37,828 nucleotides of DNA, taken from a bacterium BMS3Abin08. GTDB lineage: Bacteria > Nitrospirota > Thermodesulfovibrionia > Thermodesulfovibrionales > JdFR-85. Shown piece after piece: positions 25,602 through 33,676 of this stretch. Within the stretch, counting starts at the first letter, position 1; the number at the start of each line of letters is the position of its first letter. The stretch is taken from assembly GCA_002897935.1 (NCBI GenBank), contig BDTA01000106.1, positions 1 through 37,828 on the forward strand, given 5' to 3'. The notes under the pieces were generated by a model. It was not told the DNA's origin and searched no databases. It saw only the letters and a list, made by a program, of their open reading frames with translations. Position numbers and translations under genes: made by a program.

Positions 25602-27821
25602 CTACTTGCCGTCATCATCCTCAGAAGTATAATAGTAGTGGTAATGCCTGTAATAGTAGTAACCCCTTTTACCGGCATCGAGGGCATTGATTACTACACC
25701 AAGGATATTGGACTTGATATCACTTAAAGACTTTACACCCCTCCGTACTTCCTCATAGGTGGTTCTGGCTGCACGTGCAACTATTATAGTGCCATCCATG
25801 ACCTTACTGAGAATAAGGCTGTCGGCAACAGAGAGAAGGGGCGAGGAATCATAAATAACGATATCATACCTCTGTGCGAGGGTCCTTACAAGGGCCGGCA
25901 TCCTTTTGGAACTCAGCAACTCAGATGGGTTTGGCGGTATGGGCCCCGATGTAATAACACCGAGTCCGGGCAGCGGCCCCTCCTGGACTATATCAATCGA
26001 TGATGCCCCTGCCAGATAGGTGCTCAGTCCCTTTGTATTTGACAGGCCGAAAAGCTTATGAATCCTTGGCCTTCTGAGGTCCGCATCAACGAGTGCAACA
26101 GAGTGCTCCGACTGTGCTATCGCCACGGCAAGGTTTACTGCAACAGCAGTCTTCCCCTCTTCCGGACCCATGCTCGTTATCAGTATGTGCCCGGGAGGTT
26201 TGTCAGCAGAGGAAAGAATTATCGCGGTCCTTATAGCCTTGTACTCTTCAGAAATACTTGATTTGGGGTCATTAAGCACCACCTCATCAGGCGAGATATC
26301 CTTGGACTTAAGAACGCTGACAACACCGAGCACCGGCAGCCCGATACGGTCCTCAACCTCCTCCGGAGATTTAATGGTATTATCGAGATACTCCACAAAC
26401 AGAGCAAGCCCGACACCACCAAATACTCCAACAATGAGCCCGAGCAGTATATTGAGCATCTTCCGGGGTCTTACGGGGACATCGGGGGTTTCGGCTTTCT
26501 CTATAACCCATACATTAACAGTCTTGATCTGTTCCGTTATGCTCTGCTCCTTTATCTTCTTGATGAGGGCATCATAGAGCTGTCGGTTTGTATCTGCCTC
26601 TCTCTTTAATACCCCGTATTGAATAAACTTTTCGTTAAGGTTCAATGCCTCACTCTTTGTTCTCTTAAGGAGGCTCCTGAGGTTGCTTTCATTCGACTTT
26701 GCAAGTTCATACTCATTCTTTATTGAACTGATTACCCTCCTTATCTCATCCCCCCGCTTCTTCTTCAGCACCTTTAAATCATCCCGGGCCCTGATCATCA
26801 CCGGATGCTTCCTTCCAAACTTTTTTGACAGTTCCATGATATTCTGTTCTGCCTTGATTATCTGCCCCCTCAGGGACTGGACGGTAGGATCATTCGATAT
26901 GGCGGAAATAGTCTCGGCGTTTCTGAGGTTACCGGCAACAACAGACTGGATTTTTTTGTAGAGTTCCTCCAGTTCCTCCCTCTTTGTTTCCGCCTTGACC
27001 AGTTGGGAACTCAACTCCGTCAACTTCCGGGGGATGATTGCAACCCTGTTCTCCATTGTGACTATGTCGTTTGCCTTCATATAAGACTGCAGGGCGTATT
27101 CCGACTTGTTGAGCTTGGTCCTCTCCTCCTCAGCCTTCCTGGTCATCCACTGCAGTGTATAGCGGGAGGAACTCATCTTCATATCGAGGATCTCTTCAAT
27201 ATACGCCTTTGCAACGGTATTTGCGATCATCGAGGCAAGTCCGGGATTGGTTGAGAGAAAGCTTATATTCACAATCCTGCTGTTCTTTACGGGGGAAACA
27301 CTTATCCCTGCGCTGATCACCTTTGCAAGCCCTTCAATCCTTGTCTGTTCATCTTCCCTCTCACCGGGTCCCCTCCCCTTCACTGCGCCGGCCGCATCCT
27401 CTTCGTTTGCTCCCCGGCCTGCGGCCCTCGTGGCTATGGATATCACCCTTTTCACCCAGTTAATACTGTCCGAAATCATTGAAGATCCACTGTTTGCTTG
27501 ACCAAGGAGGGAGTTGTACCTGCTGTCGAGAGAAAGCATTTTAACCACCTTCCCGGCAACAGATGTGCTCTTTATCAACTGGTACTGCGTTTCATAAAAT
27601 TCCGGGTCATAAGGCATGTAATAATAATTCCGCATGAAGTCACTTGGGGGTCCCTTTTCTATCAGCACCTTGGTTGTAGCCATGTAAAGGGGTGTTGCGG
27701 AGAGGGTCCCGATCAACACTATCGTAAATACAATGATAAAGAAGGTATACACGGTATACCTTCTCTTATCAATTATCTTTAAATAGTCCCTTAAATGAAT
27801 CTCCCTTTCTTCCATAATCAA
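25602..27821 (-). CDS. Wzz-domain/BY-kinase tyrosine autokinase
   Basis: A 739-residue fusion of chain-length determinant and bacterial tyrosine kinase. Wzz part: TM1 about 23-44, a long periplasmic coiled coil, and the PxxP-TM2 region DVPVRPRKMLNILLGL. Kinase part: Walker A ITSMGPEEGKTAVAVNLA, Walker A' VALVDADLRRP, Walker B IVIYDSSPLLS. The C-terminus carries a tyrosine cluster (RGYYYYRHYHYYYTSE), the autophosphorylation tail. It controls polymer length and export. TTG start at 27821 overlaps the TGA of the exporter gene (TTGA) and has GGAGAG 7 bases upstream; an ATG 6 bases later is less well placed. Confidence 0.94.
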   Translation of the reverse strand: MIMEEREIHLRDYLKIIDKRRYTVYTFFIIVFTIVLIGTLSATPLYMATTKVLIEKGPPSDFMRNYYYMPYDPEFYETQYQLIKSTSVAGKVVKMLSLDSRYNSLLGQANSGSSMISDSINWVKRVISIATRAAGRGANEEDAAGAVKGRGPGEREDEQTRIEGLAKVISAGISVSPVKNSRIVNISFLSTNPGLASMIANTVAKAYIEEILDMKMSSSRYTLQWMTRKAEEERTKLNKSEYALQSYMKANDIVTMENRVAIIPRKLTELSSQLVKAETKREELEELYKKIQSVVAGNLRNAETISAISNDPTVQSLRGQIIKAEQNIMELSKKFGRKHPVMIRARDDLKVLKKKRGDEIRRVISSIKNEYELAKSNESNLRSLLKRTKSEALNLNEKFIQYGVLKREADTNRQLYDALIKKIKEQSITEQIKTVNVWVIEKAETPDVPVRPRKMLNILLGLIVGVFGGVGLALFVEYLDNTIKSPEEVEDRIGLPVLGVVSVLKSKDISPDEVVLNDPKSSISEEYKAIRTAIILSSADKPPGHILITSMGPEEGKTAVAVNLAVAIAQSEHSVALVDADLRRPRIHKLFGLSNTKGLSTYLAGASSIDIVQEGPLPGLGVITSGPIPPNPSELLSSKRMPALVRTLAQRYDIVIYDSSPLLSVADSLILSKVMDGTIIVARAARTTYEEVRRGVKSLSDIKSNILGVVINALDAGKRGYYYYRHYHYYYTSEDDDGK

Positions 27822-28606
27822 AAGAAGCTCTCCGGAACGACTATTATGTCATCGGGCAATACCGGTTCATCCATACTAACCCGTTCAATCACTTTCTCCT
27901 TGCCGTTGGCCTTTCTTATTATCCTGATTTTGCTGGTGGATGCCTTGTCGGTAAGTCCCCCTGCCATTGTTATTGCCTTTAAGACCGTTGTACCCTCTTC
28001 GTACCTGTAAGCATCGGGTTTCTTCACCTCCCCGGTTACGTAAAAAACACCCGCCTTTGTAATATAAATATTGTCGCCATCCCGGATCGCGACATTCTGG
28101 GTCATATCACCTTCTCTGATGAGTCTCTTCAGGTTGATTGTTAATACACTCTCCCCTGCCCCCTTCCTCTTGATAATCGCCTTGTCTCCCGCATCATCCT
28201 TGAGCCCCCCGGCCTTGGACAGTAATTCAAGAAATGTGGTTGTACCCCTCAATTCATAAAGCCCGGGATGATCCACCTGCCCCATGATGGTGGCTTTCTT
28301 GCTCTTGAACTCCTTAATAAATACCGTAACCTGGGGATCAACGATATAACCGTCTCTCAGAAGGGATGAAATCTTTTCTGCAACCCCCCTGACTGTAAGG
28401 CCTTTGACATTTACCTGTCCGATAAGGGGAAAGCTTATGGTTCCGTTACCGCTGACCCTTGATGTTGTCTCGAGGTCGGGATGATCGTAAACAGAGATCG
28501 CAAGGACATCACCCTCACCAATCAGATAATCCTGAGAAAGAGACAATCCCTCCAAGACAAGAAAAAAACAAAAAAAGACTAAAAAATATCTTATTACAGT
28601 AGTCAT
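27818..28606 (-). CDS. Polysaccharide export protein (Wza/SLBB type)
   Basis: A 262-residue secreted protein with signal peptide (about 5-23, RYFLVFFCFFLVLEGLSL) and no lipobox cysteine. Poly_export domain: YLIGEGDVLAISVYDHPDLE, then ISFPLIGQVNVKGLT. Two SLBB domains follow (ATIMGQVDHPGLYELRG; FYVTGEVKKPDAYRYEEGTT). It should form the outer-membrane or periplasmic channel partner of the kinase encoded next, with which it overlaps by 4 bases. The ATG at 28606 lacks a Shine-Dalgarno; TATAAC lies 5 bases upstream. First gene of the exopolysaccharide operon. Confidence 0.93.
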   Translation of the reverse strand: MTTVIRYFLVFFCFFLVLEGLSLSQDYLIGEGDVLAISVYDHPDLETTSRVSGNGTISFPLIGQVNVKGLTVRGVAEKISSLLRDGYIVDPQVTVFIKEFKSKKATIMGQVDHPGLYELRGTTTFLELLSKAGGLKDDAGDKAIIKRKGAGESVLTINLKRLIREGDMTQNVAIRDGDNIYITKAGVFYVTGEVKKPDAYRYEEGTTVLKAITMAGGLTDKASTSKIRIIRKANGKEKVIERVSMDEPVLPDDIIVVPESFF

Positions 28607-28873
28607 CAAGAGTTATAATGATTCATATTTCCTTAATCACTTCGTTAGTCTATCAAAAATGCCCTTATTATGACAACAGCCGAATTAACTTTGGTTTGTA
28701 TATCCGCCGCTGTATTGAAAATCCACCCTGAATTGTCGACAGAGATTACATCAATCCATGAAAAGGCAGACGGGTAAGGGTTTTGAGCGGTTTTCAGGCA
28801 ACCGTTATACTTCACCGTAATTGCTTGCCCCGGGGTCCCGACTTGACGTAGGGACGGGAATGAGACGAAAGGC

Positions 28874-28923
28874 CGTTACAATGCACCTTGCCTAAAGCTC
28901 CGGCCTTTGGTCGGAGAGCTTTA
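28874..28923 (+). repeat. Dispersed hairpin repeat, family B, copy 3
   Basis: Lead CGTTACAATGCACCTTGCCT, then AAAGC and hairpin CTCCGGCC/GGTCGGAG with one G-T pair. It matches copy 1 at 14911 almost base for base in the lead. Confidence 0.65.
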
Positions 28924-29039
28924 CCCATCTGCCCTCAATTTGACCCACGTGTCAAACGGCGGATTTGGGATCCACCGTTGCATTGAAAATCCGCTGCTCA
29001 AAATGCTAAAATTCAGAGTTGAAACTAAACTATGATGCA

Positions 29040-29159
29040 CTCGTAAAAAGTCCTGATTGTCACCCTGAACTTGTTTCAGGGTCTCATAACTTCTTGATTT
29101 ATATAGATTCTGAACCAAGTTCAGAATGACAGAATAGGGTATTTCTGATTTTTTACGAG
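29040..29159. repeat. MITE-like element with CTCGTAAAAA ends
   Basis: CTCGTAAAAAGTC at the left and GATTTTTTACGAG at the right form imperfect terminal inverted repeats about 120 bp apart. Inside, GTCACCCTGAACTTGTTTCAG and CTGAACCAAGTTCAGAATGAC are further inverted copies. No coding capacity. Confidence 0.6.
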
Positions 29160-29273
29160 ACTGTCAATATTGATTTATTTATATAGCCGGCATTCATCCC
29201 CGATCAAGGAATTCAACAAGTGCTCGATAATGAAATTCAAAAATTGAGGGAACTCCTGAAAATGTTATAAAGC

Positions 29274-29302
29274 TTGACTTTTCTCCTCGAAGATGTTATC
29301 AT
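29274..29302 (+). promoter_or_regulatory. Sigma-70-type promoter of the cold-shock gene
   Basis: TTGACT and TATCAT separated by exactly 17 bp, each one base off consensus. Expected start near 29309, giving a leader of about 113 nt before the cold-shock protein ATG. Confidence 0.65.
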
Positions 29303-29338
29303 AATTCTGAAGTTCAGAAGTTTTATAGTGTGTTCACG

Positions 29339-29374
29339 AAGGCCACAAAGACTTTTAGCTTTGTGGCCTTTTTG
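29339..29374 (+). terminator. Intrinsic terminator inside the cold-shock leader
   Basis: A perfect 12-bp stem AAGGCCACAAAG / CTTTGTGGCCTT with an 8-base loop, followed by TTTG. It lies between the promoter and the gene, 48 bases before the ATG, so it would act as an attenuator of the gene or end a short RNA of about 65 nt. Confidence 0.7.
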
Positions 29375-29421
29375 TTGTGTATCGTTTCTGAGGCTTCAAA
29401 TTCGTAAAGGAGGTAAATTAT

Positions 29422-29622
29422 ATGACTAACGGAACAGTTAAGTGGTTCAATGATAGCAAGGGTTTTGGCTTCATAACCAGCGACGAGGGTCAGGATGTTT
29501 TTGTCCATTACTCTGCCGTACAGGGCGACGGGTTCAGGTCACTCACAGAGGGTGATGCTGTAAGCTTCGAATCAGAAGACGGACCCAAGGGACCAAAGGC
29601 GATCAACGTAACAAGGATATAA
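29422..29622 (+). CDS. Cold-shock domain protein (CspA family)
   Basis: A 66-residue cold-shock protein, the standard length. Both RNA-binding motifs are intact: RNP1 KGFGFI (14-19) and RNP2 VFVHY (26-30), after the typical GTVKWFNDS start. It binds single-stranded RNA and melts hairpins, and some relatives act as antiterminators. AAGGAGG lies 6 bases before the ATG. The leader contains a terminator hairpin. A second hairpin follows the stop. Confidence 0.96.
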   Translation: MTNGTVKWFNDSKGFGFITSDEGQDVFVHYSAVQGDGFRSLTEGDAVSFESEDGPKGPKAINVTRI

Positions 29623-29632
29623 TAAAACCAAA

Positions 29633-29657
29633 ATTCCCCCTGCCCCGCAGGGGGAAT
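29633..29657 (+). terminator. Hairpin after the cold-shock gene
   Basis: An 11-bp perfect stem ATTCCCCCTGC / GCAGGGGGAAT with a CCC loop, 10 bases after the stop. There is an A-rich stretch before it but no T-run after it, so it is either a poor intrinsic terminator or an RNA-stabilising hairpin. Confidence 0.55.
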
Positions 29658-29984
29658 CCCTATGCTTACCCCAATTCCTCGTAATACTTTGTAATGCTAT
29701 CGAAAACTGCGCAAGAAATGTCCTGCATTTCGTCATTCCAGTGAAAACGGGAATCCAGAAACGTATAAAATACTGGATTCCGGACAAGCCGGAATGACGG
29801 AAATATGGAACTGCGGCACAGACCGCAGGGTGTTATATTTATTACAAATTCAGAATGACATCATATGCGTTTTCAGGATTCTGTCACAGCCTGCTGCTGC
29901 GGAATGACAAACACAGAGACACAGGACATTAATTTTACATGGCTTGATAATATCAACTCAAAGCAAATGAATTAAGGAGATGTT
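29658..29984. other. Repeat-containing gap before mgsA
   Basis: No gene seen. It includes a palindromic GTCATTCC...GGAATGAC unit at 29732-29798 whose right half has the ATTCCGGACAAGCCGGAAT core (29777-29795), and a more degenerate unit at about 29850-29910. An AAGGAG ribosome site for mgsA closes the gap. Confidence 0.55.
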
Positions 29985-30458
29985 ATGGAAAAAATAAAAA
30001 ACATAGCTTTAGTAGCACATGATAACCGCAAGAAAGACTTGCTCGAATGGGTTGAATGGAATTACACATCAATAATTGCACATAAATTAATTTGCACCGG
30101 AACAACAGGGATGATGGTCGAGCAAGTTCTCAAAAAGAAACTTGAGAAAGAAGATGCTGATTTTAACATCATAAAACTGAAATCAGGCCCGCTTGGTGGT
30201 GACCAGCAACTGGGCGCCATGATTGCCGAAGGTAAAATCGATATAATTATATTCCTCTGGGATCCAATGCAGCCTCAACCTCACGATGTCGATGTGAAGG
30301 CCTTATTGCGAATTGCTGTCCTTTATAACATCCCTACAGCATGTAATCGTGCCACAGCAGATTTCCTGATTTCATCATCATTGATAGGTCAAGAATACAC
30401 TCCTGTAACAAAAAATTATGAATCATATATTAAAAGAGATCTTAACTTGCAACAGTGA
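29985..30458 (+). CDS. mgsA: Methylglyoxal synthase
   Basis: A 157-residue enzyme converting dihydroxyacetone phosphate to methylglyoxal and phosphate, a bypass of lower glycolysis. Seen: IALVAHDNRKKDL, the phosphate-binding CTGTTG, SGPLGGDQQLGA with the catalytic aspartate region, and WDPMQPQPHDVDVKALLRIA, followed by PTACNRATADF. Length is typical. AAGGAG lies 6 bases before the ATG. It stands alone between the cold-shock gene and a minus-strand gene and ends in a strong hairpin that includes its stop codon. Confidence 0.95.
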   Translation: MEKIKNIALVAHDNRKKDLLEWVEWNYTSIIAHKLICTGTTGMMVEQVLKKKLEKEDADFNIIKLKSGPLGGDQQLGAMIAEGKIDIIIFLWDPMQPQPHDVDVKALLRIAVLYNIPTACNRATADFLISSSLIGQEYTPVTKNYESYIKRDLNLQQ

Positions 30459-30490
30459 ATCTCCCCGACGCCGGTTGGGGAGATTCACTG
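30453..30490. terminator. Strong hairpin overlapping the mgsA stop
   Basis: A perfect 14-bp stem CAGTGAATCTCCCC / GGGGAGATTCACTG with a 10-base loop, then TCCTTTAT. The mgsA stop codon lies within the left arm. It can serve as a terminator for mgsA and, read from the other strand, for the convergent gene at 30587. Confidence 0.65.
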
Positions 30491-30586
30491 TCCTTTATCT
30501 CTACACAATCGGAAGCCGTGAAAATTTCCGCAAAAAGCTGAAAAAATGCCTGTAGTGTAAGATTACAGATGATCAATGGATTATTG

Positions 30587-31363
30587 TTATTGGCGAACCG
30601 ACTTTGCCATGAGTGATATTGCAATATCCAGATCTTCTTCAGGGTTGAATAAAGGCCCCAACATCTGTGCCTGCGCTGCCTTGTTCAAAAGAGATTCATT
30701 GTAAGCAGCATTGGGGCATCGGCGTTTCAGTTCGGCGGCAATAAAGGTGAAGTTTGCTGAACGGGCGGGCTTTAGCATGGAACCAAGTGATGAATAGACT
30801 AAGGAATTCTCCCGAAACACGATTATGTGTTTCATTCCGGCATATAAATTAAGAAATCCTTCACGATTTTCAGAAGTGTCTACACGACGCTTCTCGGTAG
30901 ACTTGGTCATCATAAGTCCGCCTGTAATCACGGTGCGGCCAACACTTAATTTTCTCTCCTTTTCAATCCTGGACTCAGTGACCTGCTTAATGCAGGTACC
31001 GCGCAATATGAGGTCTATGAGGCTGTAATCAACAACAAGGCTCTCCTCCTGTCTCGATTCAACGCGAAGTTGCATATCATCAAGGAAAAACTTTCGTACG
31101 ATAAAGCGCTCTTCCTCAGACTCAATTTCATTCTGTCTCAGAACAACCGCTCCGAAGCCGGCAGCCCTGAGTTTAGCTGCTCTTTCCTCTGCGGATGCAA
31201 GTGCTGCGTATACTGCAACAATAACAGGGAACCTTCCGGCAACGCGCAAACGGGAGCCTGCCTCGTAGAGTGTTGTGCCGATAATCTCACCAAGAATTGT
31301 TGCGGGGCTATCTTTATTTTCAGGTCTTTTATGGATAGCAACGAGATTCACAGAGTGGGCCAT
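30587..31363 (-). CDS. Unrecognised 258-residue protein
   Basis: I do not recognise this protein. It has no signal peptide or membrane segment. The N-terminal third (SRLRVAGRFPVIVAVYAALA, then SAEERAAKLRAAGFGAVVLR) has the strand-strand-helix feel of a SPOR-like fold, but that is weak. The middle is charged and helical (RVESRQEESLVVDYSLIDLI). The C-terminal part (MKHIIVFRENSLVYSSLGSM; FTFIAAELKRRCPNAAYNES) has a conserved look. Normal codon use and an intact long frame argue that it is a real gene. No Shine-Dalgarno stands out at the ATG. It converges with mgsA. Confidence 0.7.
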   Translation of the reverse strand: MAHSVNLVAIHKRPENKDSPATILGEIIGTTLYEAGSRLRVAGRFPVIVAVYAALASAEERAAKLRAAGFGAVVLRQNEIESEEERFIVRKFFLDDMQLRVESRQEESLVVDYSLIDLILRGTCIKQVTESRIEKERKLSVGRTVITGGLMMTKSTEKRRVDTSENREGFLNLYAGMKHIIVFRENSLVYSSLGSMLKPARSANFTFIAAELKRRCPNAAYNESLLNKAAQAQMLGPLFNPEEDLDIAISLMAKSVRQ

Positions 31364-31539
31364 TAGTTCTTAGATGCCCCGAAGAGGTTTTCCGAACCTG
31401 ATCCGGGATTCAGCATGACACTGTTGAAAGCACTTTGCTTTGGATCTGCCATTAGACTGGTTAAAGAGTTTTAGTTGCAAAATAATTACCACGGCCACGG
31501 TCCCCTGTTAATCAAATGGACCAGGATTTGTTTCTAAAC

Positions 31540-31573
31540 TTATGATAAGCGATTAAGGCTTTATTTGCAAGGG
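31540..31573. repeat. Dispersed repeat, family C, copy 1
   Basis: TTATGATAAGCGATTA, then AGGCTTTATTTGCAAGGG. Near-identical stretches occur at 34150 and 36150. CCCCGCAAAGGGC downstream resembles the sequence after the 36150 copy. Confidence 0.6.
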
Positions 31574-31733
31574 CCAAAAGTACGACCCCGCAAAGGGCGT
31601 TCCCCAATGGGGATAGAGGCGGGTATAACCTTTTAAACCGCGCAAGCCGTTCCTTCCGTTTGAACCGTTCACTGAATTTTCCCATTTGTAGTTTAATGAA
31701 GTGAGGAAAGCGTTAAAACTCTTTCATCCAAAA

Positions 31734-31781
31734 TTTCAGCACAGGTTTGAGCACAGGTTTGAGCACAGATTTCAGCACAGA
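31734..31781. repeat. Four 12-bp tandem units
   Basis: Four consecutive copies of TTTSAGCACAGR (S = C or G, R = A or G), the outer two with C and the inner two with G at position 4. It ends 15 bp before the -35 element of the helicase promoter, so it could be a regulatory site or a slippage product. Confidence 0.8.
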
Positions 31782-31796
31782 ATCGAATTCTTCAAT

Positions 31797-31826
31797 TTGA
31801 CAGGATTCCCCCAAAGCTGGTAATAT
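31797..31826 (+). promoter_or_regulatory. Sigma-70-type promoter of the helicase gene
   Basis: Consensus TTGACA, an 18-bp spacer and TAATAT. Expected start near 31833, leaving a leader of about 85 nt with a terminator-like hairpin. Confidence 0.65.
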
Positions 31827-31869
31827 TACAAGAACTGCTGTAACCGGATAAAACCTACGTCATTGTAAG

Positions 31870-31891
31870 CCCCGGAATACACCGGGGTTTT
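31870..31891 (+). terminator. Terminator-like hairpin in the helicase leader
   Basis: Stem CCCCGG / CCGGGG with loop AATACA, extended by A-T and G-T pairs, followed by TTTT. It sits 27 bases before the ATG and 17 before the AAGGAG ribosome site. Confidence 0.6.
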
Positions 31892-31917
31892 CCCCCGAAA
31901 GCAGAAAAAAGGAGATT

Positions 31918-33279
31918 ATGGAATTTATGAAATTTCACACATTTGATTTAAACCCGCGCGTCACGGCCGGGATCACGGCAGTGGGCTTTGTTACGCCAAC
32001 GCCGATCCAGGCGCAGGCGATCCCGCCGATCCTCCAGGGACACGACGTCATGGGCCTGGCACAGACCGGAACAGGCAAGACTGCTGCCTTCGTGCTGCCG
32101 ATTCTGGAGCGCCTTATAAAAGGACCGCGCGGTCGTATCCGCGCCCTAATCATAGCCCCTACCCGCGAACTGGCGGAGCAGATCCACGAGGCAATCGGCG
32201 CACTGGGACGGCAGACCCGTCTCCGGAGCGTAACCGTCTATGGCGGCGTGGCAATAAACCCGCAGATAAATAAACTGCGCACCGGGGTCGAGATCGTCGT
32301 TGCGTGTCCCGGCCGCTTGCTTGATCACATCAATCGGCGTACGATCAACCTGTCGAACCTGGAAGTGCTCGTTCTCGACGAAGCGGACCGGATGTTTGAC
32401 ATGGGCTTCCTGCCTGATATCCGGAAGATCATCAAACATGTACCGGCTAAGAGACAGACGCTGCTCTTTTCGGCCACCATGCCTGAGGATATCAGACAGT
32501 TGGTCCACGACGTCCTGCGCTCCCCGGTCACGGTACAGGTCAATCACAGTGCACCGGCAAGCACTGTTGCGCATGCACTCTATCCGGTTGATCAGCACCA
32601 AAAAACCGCGCTCCTCATCGAACTGCTGCGACACACCGACATTGAGTCGATCCTGATCTTTACTCGCACCAAGCACCGCGCCAAGCGCGTGGGGCAGCAA
32701 CTGGAAAAGGCCGGATACCGTGCTACATCGCTGCAGGGCAACCTGACTCAGAGCAAGCGCCAGGCGGCACTCAACGGATTCCGTAACGGCTCGTATCAGG
32801 TCCTTGTTGCGACCGACATTGCAGCCCGCGGCATCGATGTCTCACGCATATCCCACGTCATCAACTACGACATGCCCGATACCGCCGACGCGTACACGCA
32901 CCGGATCGGTCGCACCGGTCGGGCTGCGAAGACCGGCGATGCCTTCACGTTCATTACCCGTGAAGACGGGGCCATGGTGCGCAGCATCGAGCGCGTCCTC
33001 GGTAAAAAAGTGGAACGTCGCACACTGAAGGGCTTCGACTATAAAAAACCGGCACCGGCCCGCGGTAGCGGGGCTGCCTGCCTGCCGCTCGAATCACAGC
33101 GCAGCCGGGAGCAGAAACAACCGTCACTATCCAGGACCCGTCCAGATATTATTAGCCGGCGCAAAAGGTACCAGGTACAGCCGGTAGGCGAGTCGGATCA
33201 TCGGGGTTCCGCTCATCGGCACTCCCCCGGTTCAACAACACCCAAGGAGCAGGCGCACAAACTCGCCCCCAGTCACTGA
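31918..33279 (+). CDS. DEAD-box RNA helicase, RhlE type
   Basis: A 453-residue ATP-dependent RNA helicase. Motifs in order: Q motif TPTPIQAQAIP, Walker A AQTGTGKT, PTRELA, DEAD, SATM, then ATDIAARGID and HRIGRTGRA in the second RecA domain. After about residue 380 comes a basic, low-complexity tail for RNA binding. Such helicases unwind RNA in ribosome assembly and cold shock. Codon use is much richer in G+C (many CGC, GGC) than in neighbours, suggesting transfer or high expression. AAAAAAGGAG lies 5 bases before the ATG. No partner gene in the same transcript. Confidence 0.96.
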   Translation: MEFMKFHTFDLNPRVTAGITAVGFVTPTPIQAQAIPPILQGHDVMGLAQTGTGKTAAFVLPILERLIKGPRGRIRALIIAPTRELAEQIHEAIGALGRQTRLRSVTVYGGVAINPQINKLRTGVEIVVACPGRLLDHINRRTINLSNLEVLVLDEADRMFDMGFLPDIRKIIKHVPAKRQTLLFSATMPEDIRQLVHDVLRSPVTVQVNHSAPASTVAHALYPVDQHQKTALLIELLRHTDIESILIFTRTKHRAKRVGQQLEKAGYRATSLQGNLTQSKRQAALNGFRNGSYQVLVATDIAARGIDVSRISHVINYDMPDTADAYTHRIGRTGRAAKTGDAFTFITREDGAMVRSIERVLGKKVERRTLKGFDYKKPAPARGSGAACLPLESQRSREQKQPSLSRTRPDIISRRKRYQVQPVGESDHRGSAHRHSPGSTTPKEQAHKLAPSH

Positions 33280-33676
33280 CCGGCGTTATGGGTATAGCAG
33301 GGAACCTTGGATTTCAAAAAACAAGATCTGATAGTCACAGGAAAGGGCCCCACGCTAAGAACAATAAAGAGAACGATGAGCCTGTCCGAATGAGCTGATA
33401 TTTAGCGTTCTTGTCATTCCGGATTAATTTCAGGGACGACAATACTTCGGACAGGTTTTTAGTATAGAAGGCGGGTTCCGGTCAAGGATTATAATTCAAG
33501 CAATGAGGGAATGTTTTCGTTAAGGCAAACAATTTCCACCCCGGGAAGAGTGTTAGCACATCACATTTCATTTTCAGGACAAGAGCCAACCCTCTCGTAG
33601 AAGGTCACAACTCTTCTCTTTGTTTGTACTCAGCGACTGGACAATCAAGATTCAGTTTTTTCGGGTATTATTCAGC
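33280..33676. other. Gap after the helicase gene with one inverted repeat
   Basis: No gene seen. CCTGTCCGAA (33381-33390) and TTCGGACAGG (33446-33455) are a perfect 10-bp inverted repeat followed by TTTTT. This could be a small MITE-like element that also serves as a terminator for the helicase transcript. Confidence 0.55.
33381..33460. repeat. Small inverted-repeat element ending in T-run
   Basis: 10-bp perfect ends CCTGTCCGAA / TTCGGACAGG with a 55-bp interior that includes GTCATTCCGGATTAA, plus a TTTTT run on the right. Confidence 0.55.

Larger units (their letters stand above)
28607..29273. other. Repeat-bearing gap between operons
   Basis: No convincing gene. It contains the divergent start region of the exopolysaccharide operon, a family B hairpin repeat (28874-28923), a related pair of stretches with ATTGAAAATCC (28714 and 28982) that look like remnants of one element, and a MITE-like element at 29040-29159. 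A short minus frame here (28921-29118) runs through these repeats and is not called. Confidence 0.6.
31364..31796. other. Gap with repeats before the helicase promoter
   Basis: No gene seen. It includes a copy of repeat family C (31540-31573) and four tandem 12-bp units (31734-31781). Confidence 0.6.

Noticed and set aside
28921-29118. Minus-strand 65-codon frame ending in PPFDTWVKLRADG
   Set aside because: Composed of repeat sequence, including most of the MITE-like element; probably part of a decayed insertion sequence but not a gene.
32146-32700. Minus-strand 184-codon frame inside the helicase gene
   Set aside because: Shadow of a GC-rich coding gene with intact DEAD-box motifs on the plus strand.
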